27,047 bases of DNA, taken from assembly GCA_003427395.1 (NCBI GenBank), contig BFEA01000390.1, forward strand, positions 1,156,211 through 1,183,257, written 5' to 3'. The notes under the pieces were generated by a model. That model was not told the origin of the DNA, made no database searches, and worked only from the letters and a program-made list of their open reading frames with translations. Below are positions 1-8,339 of the stretch, one piece after another (position 1 is the stretch's first letter; the number at the start of each line of letters is the position of its first letter). A program made the position numbers and the translations under genes. Origin of the DNA: Chara braunii (lineage: Eukaryota; Streptophyta; Charophyceae; Charales; Characeae).

Positions 1-249
1 TCAGACATTGATTCTGGACCAGTCATTCAACATTGTATTATTATTTCTTGTATGAATAAGAGGAGGGGGAGATAAGGAGGAGGAGATTGTTGGGCGAAGA
101 AGAAGAGCCTTGTCATTGTCTTTGCTCGTGTACTTCGTCTTCTTCTGCTACTCCTCTCTCTCCTCTCAAGTTCATTCATTTATTTCTGCAATTGGATGGC
201 ATTGTACTTTCCAGTGGAGTGTATCTCGAAATTGGCCAGGGTCATAACA
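1..249 (+). repeat. E1 5' LTR, 3' portion only
   Basis: The sequence ends ...GGCCAGGGTCATAACA one base before a primer-binding site, as an LTR should. The last ~55 bp (from about 194) recur at the end of the 3' LTR (7891-7946). Positions 1 to about 106 recur inverted at about 20557-20655, in a solo LTR of the same family, which fixes this as LTR and not unique DNA. The stretch is purine-rich then pyrimidine-rich. TG at the LTR start is outside the window. Confidence 0.88.
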
Positions 250-250
250 T

Positions 251-262
251 TGGTATCAGAGC
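251..262 (+). other. E1 primer-binding site (initiator Met tRNA type)
   Basis: TGGTATCAGAGC lies one base after the LTR end CA. This is the standard plant LTR-retrotransposon primer site, complementary to the 3' end of initiator methionine tRNA. It fixes element orientation and the 5' LTR boundary. Confidence 0.93.
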
Positions 263-296
263 GGATTCTACTTGCTGGTGAGAGTTGACTTTGCTG

Positions 297-344
297 CCCT
301 AACCCTAACCTAAGTGGTTGAGGGCAACACTTAGGGTTAGGGTT
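297..344. repeat. Telomere-motif inverted repeat in E1 leader
   Basis: CCCTAACCCTAACCTAAG (297-314) is followed 15 bases later by CTTAGGGTTAGGGTT (330-344). The arms pair almost perfectly and would form a hairpin 35 bases after the primer site. The motif resembles TTAGGG telomere repeats but only two units are present, so a retroelement RNA structure is the simpler reading. Confidence 0.75.
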
Positions 345-390
345 GGTTGGTTGAGGGAAGTAGGACACGTGGCTAAGGGAAGCTGCCCCC

Positions 391-433
391 ACCTGGTTAG
401 GTCATGTGGGGTCAACATAGAACCTAACCAGGT
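391..433. repeat. Perfect 12-bp inverted repeat in E1 leader
   Basis: ACCTGGTTAGGT (391-402) and ACCTAACCAGGT (422-433) are exact reverse complements separated by 19 bases. In an RNA this gives a stable stem-loop in the region where packaging or dimerisation signals of LTR elements usually lie. No function can be proven from sequence. Confidence 0.8.
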
Positions 434-1773
434 TGCTTGAGAGTGAGATTAGGGTGGCGAGACATTTCGAGGAGACTTCATGCGGCGATTTGAGAGAGGC
501 GACAGTGAGAGGCACTCGCACCTGGAATCTGATTCAAGGGAGACACTTGGCAACTGCCCTCAAGTAGGCGAGCTTGAGGGCCGGCAGTCATTCTGCATCA
601 ACGGACTGCAAGTTGCTACTTTGATCTTCAACATCGACGGGGGATCCGGCGTTGCACTTGGGTGTTGGAGTCAGACCCTCCTAGGAGATAGGACACTAGT
701 GTAGGGGCAGCGTTAGAGGGGTCAGGAGAACCACATGAGAAGGGGGGTGAGTTCTCTTCATCTCGAAGCTTGAGGCCGCTCAGGTAAGTGTCGTGCACCT
801 ACGGGATGCCCATGTATGTGTGTATGGTATTGATTGACCTGCTGGGGTACTCTGGGTTTCATTTCCTACTCCTCCATGGTCTTGATTGTGTGACTGAATG
901 CATGTGATCTACCTACTCACCTGATGGATGGAAAATGAAGTATCTTGACATACATGCCGAGTCTTTCTACAGTGCTTTGTCTTTTCATCATTGAACGGTT
1001 GTAGATTGTAGGTTCTGCCAGAAGTTGAAATTTCGTTTTTCAGTGCAATAAAGACTGAACTAAGTTCAGTTGGGACTCCTCTTGGTTGGGACCTGGTTGA
1101 GACCTACATGGGACCCTTGGGACCCTTGGGACCAAGCAAGACCCTTGGGACCCAACGAGACCGGGCCCAAACAAGAAGAGCCTCTGGACCCAAATCGGTT
1201 AGGCATAGACCTCTTGTCTTCTTGGCTGGGATACGAGTTCATTCTTCTTGGATTAGGACACCCACTGCCGAGGGGATCTTGGCTGAGACGTTTCGCATGT
1301 ATTCTGATTGCACCGTTCGTGGCTTGACTCGCACCCTGTACACCACTCAATTTTCCATTGTTGCATTTACTTACTCGTTGTCTGATTTGCTGTACGGTCA
1401 CGGAGCTGGTCAGACTGGACTCGAGAGGACCTCGTATGCAGTCTATTCAAACTGGGTCGCTGGATCAGACCTCTCATTGAGATTGTTTGTTTCTGCTGCT
1501 GCTCTCTACTTCCAAATGAAATGTCGCTCCGGCTAGGAGTTCTACCTTCTCTTCTCTGAGCTTTTCGGTCTGTTTTTCCGAGTTCATTTCCGATGTCCGT
1601 GGAGACTCGCAATCTGAAAGAAGAGAGAGAGAGGAGGGAGGGAGAGGTGGGCAAGGACTAGGAAAAGGAGTGTTCGTCCAAGCGAAAGGGGGAGTGAACC
1701 TCTTGAGAGTCTGATTTATTCTTTTGCTGACTGACGATTCTCTGACCCACCTGTCCATACTGACAGTCCGAAA

Positions 1774-3341
1774 ATGGCCCAGCTAACTTCCTTGCAATGG
1801 CGGGCCTTGTTAGATGCAGCCAATGATGCTGAGAAACCTTATCTGCAAACATTCTTAGACAGTGCAATCAAAAGGGAACAGGAGTCAGAGAAGGAGAGGA
1901 AGGAGACCCTGCTGAAAAGGCAAGTGGCTCTCCTAGAGACTCTCCCCTCACCGACTGAAGAGCAGTGTGGGGAACAGTTGTAGTCCATCCTTACAGCCCT
2001 TGTTCAAGTCAGGAATCTCGAGGACCATACCACTCAGATCACTGAAGTCTTTGCAAAGCTGCAGACACTTCAAGATGATCTGACTGATATGACCCGCAAG
2101 CACCATGAACTGACAAAGGAGGTGGCTGACCTGCGACAAGCCCAAGTGGCCAACCCTCTTCCTCTACCCCCTGGCTCTGAAGCTGCAATTGAAACTACCG
2201 CTGCCCCTCTTACTGTATCTTCTTCTACCTCTTCTTCGAGTGTGATGGCAACCCCCTCGGGACCTGCAGCAGGTGCAGATTCCGCTGTTGCTGTAACAAG
2301 CAACGAGGCTGGAACTTCTGCAACTGCTGCAGCCCCAAGACCGGAACCAGCTGCTGCTGGTCCCTATGTGGACCGAAAAGCGGTACAGATGCCGTCTAAG
2401 TACGACAGCAAGGAAGACATCGAGTCCTGGATCGGCTCCATGAGGGCCTACTTTGAGATTCTGGGAACTCAACCTGAGAACCAGGCAGTGATCATGGGAA
2501 TGAATGTCGAACCGGTCGTACGGAGCTTCCTAGAAGTCCAAGCAACGAGGGCTGGGTTCCAAAAGACTGCATTAGTCAAATGGCTTAGGACCACCCCGGT
2601 TGCCTCCCTCGAGGATCTCCTCATCTCCCAATACCAAGATCCACATGCTGCTGCTAGGGCAAGAATCCAACTTGACAAAGTCGAGCACAGCAAGTGGCTG
2701 GCTCCATGAAAAGCCTGCAGACCTATTTAAGCAAGATGTTTGCCACTCCTGGTTTGGATTTGTCTGCTCAATCTTGCTTGGATGTGGTTAAGGGCGAGGT
2801 TCCAACTAATTTCACTAATCGCCTGGGCACGGACTACATTGCACACACTGACTGGCTCACCTTAACGAAAGACATAGTCAATTTGGAGGCTATAGATCTC
2901 GTTGGCACGACAGGTAACAAAAAGCCCATGGGCGGCAAACGGTTCAAGGGCAGCAACCGTTTTGTTGTGCATGACCTGTTGGAGGCCGAAGGAGAAGCCG
3001 ATGCGGATGACCCCACTCTTGGTGACAACCAAGAACAGGACTCCGATACAGCTTGTTCTTCAGCCCATGAGTCCGATGCGAATAAAGAAGAAGAAAAATT
3101 TTCTGCCTTTAAAAAGACTGCCAGCACTAAGGGACCGAATCGGAGTGTCGGGAAAAGTTATGTCCAACTTCCCAAAGGAGTCGAGATCCCGCCTAAACCG
3201 GAGGATGCAACTACCAAACCTTGGGTTGACCTCCAGATCACTAAGAATGACTGGCGGGACAGACTCGAGAAAGGGGTTTGCCTGCATTGCCAAAAAACAA
3301 ATCATAAGGTTCAAGACTGTTATAGGCTGCAGGGAAACTAG
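1774..3341 (+). pseudogene. gag: E1 gag, degenerate
   Basis: Gag would build the virus-like particle and bind element RNA. The ATG at 1774 (MAQLTSLQW...) opens a charged, coiled-coil-like N-terminus. A Ser/Thr/Ala/Pro-rich linker follows (about 2150-2370), then a capsid-like segment (around KYDSKEDIESWIGSMRAYF, from about 2398). A CCHC zinc knuckle (C-x2-C-x4-H-x4-[15 protein letters not shown]) ends the protein near 3281-3322. An in-frame TAG interrupts at 1981, where the context fits a C-to-T change of a Gln codon. A one-base frameshift at about 2694 moves the rest to another frame, and the reading ends at TAG 3339-3341. Pol continues in a different frame. The Gag family is judged from domain order and the knuckle. 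Confidence 0.85.
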
Positions 3342-3344
3342 AAT

Positions 3345-4250
3345 CGGGCGTAGGGTCAATTTCATCAACTCTACAGCAGCGGAGTCAGATTCTTATGAAA
3401 ATCAGCAGCCCTCCCTTGGAGCCCAACTGTCTGCTGAAGATAAGGCTGAGGTAAGTAACGTCTTGTATGTTAAGCCTTGGGAGGAGTCTGAGATGGTTGA
3501 CTTCCACTACCACTTGGAGCATTGGGCTGAGATGAAACAGCAACGTGCCCAAGGGACAGTGAAGTTGATCTTCTTTAAACTTCTCATAAACCACCGCTAT
3601 CTCCGTGTGTTGGTTGATTGTGGTGCTACAGCTAACTTCATGTCACCACATGGGATACGCAAGGTGGGCTTGGGGATGAAGCAAGTGGCCCTGCAGAACC
3701 CTTGTCGGACCCAAGTTGGCAACAAGGAAATTGTCTCGTCTACGCATGCAATCAAAGGTGTGCGCACTACCTTTGATAGAGGTAAGACTGTCACCCACGT
3801 ATTGAACTTCTTTGTCCTTGACAAGTGCCCCTTCTACATTGTCCTTGGCTTGGGCTGGCTGCAGTCCCAATGCGAATGGACCAAGTGGAAGGAATCACTC
3901 TTCATGGTCAAAGATGCTCAGGGGAACGAGCTTCCTGTCCTTTTGGATGAGAAGCGCGAATCCCCACTGACTTTTCTGAATGTTATGCAATTCTGCAAGA
4001 AATGGCGCAAGCACAAGGAGGAAGAACAGTTGTATGTTGCCTTTGTTCGTCCTACCCATGTGTCATCTGCTTTTGTGGCTAATATCACTACTACTTCGAT
4101 TGATGATCCTACTTCTGGTACGTCTACTTCTAGCACCTCTATCTCTCTATCCTCTAATAGTCCAAATGATCCTACTTCAGATTCAATTGTCTCTATACGC
4201 GACTTGCGATCGGATCTTGGTGATCCCTTTGCTGATTCCCCACCCCCACC
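3345..4250 (+). pseudogene. pol: E1 pol: aspartic protease region and linker
   Basis: This part of Pol would cut the polyprotein. It is open from 3345 into RT in one frame. The retropepsin core is visible at about 3595-3890: hydrophobic strand RVLVD, active-site loop DCGATANF (about 3616-3639), and a C-terminal flap/hydrophobic region around [11 protein letters not shown] (about 3832-3864), which matches the usual LGxxWL segment. The catalytic triad reads Asp-Cys-Gly where retropepsins normally have Asp-Ser/Thr-Gly. A Ser/Thr/Asp-rich linker (about 4090-4240) connects to RT. The frame differs from the end of gag; whether that was a programmed shift or later damage is not visible. Confidence 0.82.
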
Positions 4251-4259
4251 TGTCCCATC

Positions 4260-5205
4260 ACACATCCCAACCCTCCTCGATCGGTTTCCGGAAGTCTTGG
4301 CCGAGCCATGTGGAGTCCCCACGCGACCGGTTCGACACACCATCGAGTTGGTCGAGGGTGTTGTTCCTCCAAAGGGCTGCGTGTACCGTATGGGACCCGG
4401 CGAGTTGGAGGAACTCCGGCGACAGATCGATGAGATGATTGACAAAGGGTGGATCAAACCACGTGAATCTGAATTTGGTGCTCCTGTGTTGTTTGTGCCA
4501 AAGAAAGGAGGCAAACTCCGCATGTGTGTTGACTATCGCGGTCTAATCCGCATCACAAGAAAGAATGCTTATCCATTGCCTCGCATAGACGACTTGCTTG
4601 ATGCCGCAGGCGGGTGCAAGGTCTTCTCCAAGATCGATGTGGCTACCACCAAATTGAAGTCGATCCTGTGGACCAGCACAAGACTGTGTTCAAAACACGC
4701 AACGGGCTTTATGAGTTCACACGCAACGGGCTTTATGAGTTCACCGTAATGCCCTTCGGTCTTACGAACGCACCAGCCACTTTCCAAAGCCTCATGGACA
4801 GGTCCTCCGCGAACAGATTGGCCGGTTTGTGGTAGTGTACCTGGACGATATTCTAATCTTCAGCAAGTCCATGGAGAAACACCTCAAGCATCTTGAGGAG
4901 GTGCTCGCTATCTTCGAGAAGACGCAGCTCCATCTGGGAAAGATAGCGTCATCTATCTTGGGCACCGGTTGTCTGCTGCTGGCCTAGAGCCTGAGGCAAC
5001 CAAGATTGAGGTCATACGCGATTGGCCTCAACTTGCAAACATTCGCGAATTGCGTTTTTTCCTTGGGTCTCACGTTGTACTATCGGAAGTTTGTACCCCG
5101 TTTCTCCATCATTGCTCGTCCATTGTCGCGACTAACCAGTAAAAATGTGTTTATTCCTGGGATGCCGCGTGTACGGAAGCTTTTCGAACTCTCAAGGAAG
5201 CCTTG
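4260..5205 (+). pseudogene. pol: E1 pol: reverse transcriptase, frameshifted
   Basis: RT copies element RNA into cDNA. Conserved blocks appear in order: [46 protein letters not shown], then in the next frame [24 protein letters not shown], then in the third frame the catalytic VYLDDILIFSK (YLDD at 4838-4849), and finally YYRKFVPRFSIIARPL from the thumb. Frames change near 4650, 4830 and around 4950-5010. A 24-bp in-frame tandem duplication (4695-4742) repeats TRNGLYEF. The active-site aspartates survive but the gene is broken. Confidence 0.9.
4695..4742 (+). repeat. 24-bp tandem duplication inside RT
   Basis: Positions 4695-4718 and 4719-4742 are identical 24-mers starting ACACGCAACGGG. They duplicate eight residues (TRNGLYEF) in frame, between the QHKTVF and FGLTNAP blocks. 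The perfect match points to a recent replication slip relative to the surrounding decay. Confidence 0.95.
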
Positions 5206-5690
5206 GTAAGTTATCCAGTACTCCGCATTGCAGATCCCAAACTGACGTTCGTAGTTACAACGGATGCAAGTCAATATGGAATCGGTGCAGTGCTGCAACA
5301 AGATGACGGCGATGGCCTGCGACCACTCGAATACTACAGCAAACGAATGCCCAGCGTAAAGGTCGCCACTTCCACCTACATGCGCGAGCTCTATGCTTTG
5401 CGTATGGCGTTGGATCACTGGAAACATTACCTTTTGGGACGCCACTTCAAAGTCTTCTCGGATCATGAGACCTCGAAGTGGATCAAACAGCAAACTACCC
5501 TGTCCCCTACCTTGCTTCGCTGGTTTCATGAGATTGACATTTTCGATTTTGAATTAAAACACAAAAAGGGTTGTTATAATCGAGTCGCTGACACATTGTC
5601 TCGCCACCCTGAGAACATGACTTGCCTTGTGAAATCCTACGACCTCCGGAAGAAACTGGAGGAGCTCGTAGAGCAGACAACCAAGGATCC
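5203..5690 (+). pseudogene. pol: E1 pol: RNase H domain
   Basis: This domain removes RNA from the RNA-DNA hybrid during reverse transcription. The Ty3/Gypsy RNase H motifs are clear: TTDASQYGIGAVLQQ (first catalytic Asp codon at 5263-5265), EYYSKRMPS, YMRELYALRMALDHWKHYLLGR (catalytic Glu), FKVFSDHETSKWI (Asp), and NRVADTLSRHP at the end. This domain is uninterrupted and is the best preserved part of E1. The same frame runs on through integrase. The reading frame enters from a different frame than the RT thumb just upstream. Confidence 0.9.
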
Positions 5691-6660
5691 GGAACTTAGC
5701 TCCATCCTTGAGCGGTTGCGGGCTGATCCTAGTAGTCAGCCTGATTTCCACGAGTATGGAGGACTGATTTTTCGTCGTTACGGGAACCATGACCATTTGT
5801 GTGTGCCAAACCAAGAGCCTCTCCGCACACACTTTTTGGATTTGTCTCATGGCCGCAGCGGGCACTTCGGCATGGCAAAAACGTACGCTAATTTGCTGAG
5901 ACAGTTTGATTGGCCTGGCATGAATGGGACTGCTGAGAAGTTTGTGGCTGAATGTCGAGTCTATCAACGGATCAAACCATGTAGACAAAAGCCCATGGGG
6001 CTACTCACACCTCTACCCATTCCCCATGGTCCCGGGGAGTCTGTCTCCATCGACTTCACTGACATGGGTAAGGTAAGCAAAAACGGTTATTCGCAAGTCA
6101 TGGTGATTGTTGACCGATTTTCAAAGTTTCTTAATCTGATCCCTTTGCCGCCTCACGCCCCTACAGATCTAGTGATTCGCAAATTCCAATAGAAATACCT
6201 GCTGCAATTCGGAACCCCAAAGACTCTTGTGAGCACTGAATGGAAGGATTTCACGTCCCACCTAGGAATCAAATTGTGCATGACATCTGACCGACACCCC
6301 GAAGCCAACCGTTTGGCTGAGGAGATCAACCAGACGGTATTCCAAATTCTCCGCGCGTTGATTATTCCGGACCAGGAGACATGGGATGAGGAGCTGTATT
6401 CTGTCAAGGGGTAGTATAACAACTCCGTCCATTCTGCCACGGCCATGACACCCAACAGGTTGCACTACGGTTGGCAGATCCGTAATCCGCTCTCCAACTT
6501 ATTCCCTGAGCAGCCAGCTGGCTTAACACCCGACAGGCCCGGCTTCAGGGCTAAGTATGATCGCTTGCTCAAAGTTGCTGTTGCAGCTATGACCAAGCGA
6601 CAACATGCCATGATCCACCATGCAAACAAAAAGTGACGACCATCGGAGATTCAGGTAGGA
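5691..6660 (+). pseudogene. pol: E1 pol: integrase zinc-binding and catalytic core, degenerate
   Basis: Integrase joins cDNA to the genome. The N-terminal HHCC region is present (His codons at 5848 and 5863), but the CxxC pair reads C-R-V-Y (5953-5964), so the last zinc ligand is lost by a TGT-to-TAT type change. The core begins SVSIDFTDMGK with the first catalytic Asp, followed by VIVDRFSKF. The second catalytic position, normally SDR/SDK, reads STEW (Thr at 6235-6237). The Glu-containing AEEINQTVFQ block is kept. In-frame stops lie at 6190 (TAG), 6412 (TAG) and 6634 (TGA). All three fit single C-to-T or G-to-A changes. Confidence 0.88.
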
Positions 6661-7182
6661 AGCTATGTCTGGGTAAAGATGTCTGAGTTATCAGAAGAGG
6701 AGGGAGTTTCACGCAAACTCCTCCCACTCTACTACGGGCCTTGGGAAGTTTTGGATGTAATTGGGGACGATCACTTTGGCCCTTCGTACGTTGTAGACGT
6801 GCCAGCTCACCTGCGCACATATCCCGTGTTCCATGCATCTAAACTGTATCTCCACCTTGATGTTGAGACATTCGATTACCGCGAAGATATGATCCCTCGC
6901 GCAATCAAGGGCGGGCACGAGATAGATAGAATCAAACAGCATGTAGGTAAGGGAAGAATCAAACAGTACCAGGTTTATTTTATGTATCACCCGTTATACG
7001 ATCTATACTGGATCTCCAAGCAGGAACTGCTACGCAGCGCACCGCGCGTTGTCAAAGCCTACGAGCGACAAATTGCTGCTAACGCCACACCAAAGATCTC
7101 AGCAAAGCTCACTGCGACAGAGTATTCCAGGAATCTCTTTACCTTGCTCGCTTACAATGCGTTTGCCGAGGACTCAGAATGA
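6661..7182 (+). pseudogene. pol: E1 pol: integrase C-terminus with GPY/F motif and chromodomain
   Basis: The segment contains the GPY/F-type module (YYGPWEVLDVIG then VPAHLRTYPVFHASKL, about 6730-6850). It is followed by a chromodomain-like tail starting near GGHEIDRI and carrying YQVYFMYHP and WISKQELLRSAPRVV (about 6910-7055). In chromoviruses this domain steers integration by binding chromatin marks. The frame is the same as RNase H and integrase and ends at TGA 7180-7182. The aromatic cage cannot be judged with confidence because the fold is diverged. Confidence 0.85.
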
Positions 7183-7210
7183 GTTACTCGCTCGAAGGGA
7201 CCTTGCTCTT

Positions 7211-7223
7211 GAGGGGGGGGTAG
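7211..7223 (+). other. E1 polypurine tract
   Basis: GAGGGGGGGG followed by TAG lies directly before the LTR start TGTGATAACC. It is the expected plus-strand primer site and fixes the left edge of the 3' LTR. Confidence 0.88.
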
Positions 7224-7946
7224 TGTGATAACCCGTCCAAACACGGACTGAAACACAACTGATTTCTGAGTTTTGCTCATAGACTGAATGCCCTATTGAG
7301 TTCCCTGCCTGCTAAGTCTGTGTGTGTGTGTGCTTGCTGGACTGCATGTCTGTTTGAGTGCTGATTGGCTTGCGTGTGCGTGATTGTGCCTGTCTAAGTG
7401 CTGGTTGGTATGAGTGTGTGTGTGTGTGTGGTCCGCCAGGGCACTTGCTCATTCGTTGGGCCCTCAGGGCCAGTACTTACCTGTGGCCGTGGCTTTGAAG
7501 GGTTGCAGCGGGGAAAAAGCACTCAAGTAGTGGGTAGGCCGGTACCACCACCGGCAGGGGGGTAAATATGCAGGTACCGGAGGCAGAGCAGAAGAAGACA
7601 AAAGTGGCATTTTTAGAGGCCGGTAGTGTAGGCTACGACTAGCGGGTACCAGTCTGAGTCTAGGGCCTGTAGGGGCAATGTCAGAGTTTGCAATGATGTT
7701 CCCTCCAAAAGAGGAGGTACCGGTTGCTTGGGAAGGCCAGCGGCTTGGAAGTCACAGCCCAAGAGGCAAAGCAGGCCGCTATATCTTCCGGCCGAGGGGA
7801 AGACCCGGCCTCTTTTTCGGTGTGCAAGTTTGGCGACACACTGGTGGAGCGCTGGCTGGAGGAGCGCTAAGCTGGAGCAGCGCTGCTGGGGATGGCATTG
7901 TACTTTCCAGTGGATGTGTATCTCGAAATTGGCCAGGATCATAACA
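7224..7946 (+). repeat. E1 3' LTR with internal deletion
   Basis: The LTR starts TGTGATAACCCGTCC after the polypurine tract and ends GGCCAGGATCATAACA. Its first ~667 bp match, inverted, the solo LTR at 20987-21587, and its last ~56 bp match the end of the 5' LTR. The middle section present in both relatives (equivalent to about 20557-20987 plus window 107-193, roughly 0.5 kb) is missing, with the join near 7890. TG-rich repeats occur at about 7319-7430. A CAG|GTAAGT match lies on the minus strand at 7475-7483. Confidence 0.87.
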
Positions 7947-8036
7947 CAGTCACAAAGTTTCGCATGGAGCCAATGTCTACGAAAGCACCGCACTTGCGGC
8001 CACCCACGCCAACTCCACAACGAAGTGCTCCCCTCT
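7947..8036 (-). pseudogene. pol: E2 protease fragment, cut by E1
   Basis: The minus strand reads GRKCGAFVDIGSMRNFVT, which aligns with the E3 protease start GSRKAGAYYDTCSIRNFI. The active-site loop DIGS is encoded at 7977-7966, only about 20 bases from the E1 insertion point. Everything downstream of the loop is absent. The Asp-Ile-Gly form would follow from an ACT-to-ATT change of Asp-Thr-Gly. Confidence 0.72.
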
Positions 8037-8339
8037 AGGACCTCTACTTAGTGCCACCTTGGACTCACGAGGGTCCCTTGCCTACCACTCACCTTGAAGG
8101 TCCTCAAGGCCTCAGACACATCCAACGAACATAGTACAATTTGGTCCGGATGCATCTCCGGGCTGGCTAAGGAGTTGATAGCTTCGGCCAACTCTTGAAA
8201 CGGGGAGGGTACATCACTCACTTCAACGAGAGTAGAAGCAGCAACAACTTATACTGGCCCTAAGTGTTTCCCGAGTTGAAGCTCGTAGATGCCCCCGACT
8301 GAGAAGAAGGAAACCCACCCTTAGGAGGGATCTTCTGCG
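8037..8339 (-). other. E2 gag-protease linker, no open frame
   Basis: This is the stretch between the Gag zinc knuckle and the protease loop. On the minus strand it has several stops in every frame. By position it matches the E3 linker at about 16060-16300. No separate feature is visible. Confidence 0.5.

Larger units (their letters stand above)
263..1773 (+). other. E1 untranslated leader (about 1.5 kb)
   Basis: No credible coding region is visible between the primer site and the gag ATG at 1774. The leader holds a telomere-motif inverted repeat (297-344), a perfect 12-bp inverted repeat (391-433), a strong 5' splice-site match CAG|GTAAGT at 781-789, repeated GGGACCCTT-like units (about 1088-1165), and a branch/pyrimidine/AG context ending at 1766, just before the gag ATG. 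The length is large for a Ty3/Gypsy leader. The splice-site pair suggests a leader intron, which is inference only. Confidence 0.7.
1..7946 (+). mobile_element. E1: degenerate Ty3/Gypsy chromovirus, truncated by the window's left edge
   Basis: The order is LTR end, Met-type primer site, leader, gag, protease, RT, RNase H, integrase, chromodomain, polypurine tract, LTR. Protease-RT-RNase H-integrase is the Ty3/Gypsy (Metaviridae-type) order, and the C-terminal chromodomain places it among chromoviruses. At least four in-frame stops and several frameshifts make it non-autonomous. It sits inside the protease gene of the opposite-strand element E2, which resumes at 7947. The first part of the 5' LTR lies outside the window, so the left target duplication cannot be read. 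Confidence 0.93.

Noticed and set aside
297-344. Interstitial telomere repeat
   Set aside because: Only two to three units per arm in inverted orientation, lying just after a retroelement primer site; a leader hairpin explains it better.
1066-1536. Overlapping open frames on both strands in the E1 leader
   Set aside because: They rest on GGGACCCTT-like repeats and lie between the primer site and gag; no domain is recognisable.
3918-4523. 201-residue minus-strand open frame opposite the E1 protease-RT
   Set aside because: It is antisense to clear pol sequence with no recognisable domain; an overlap artefact.
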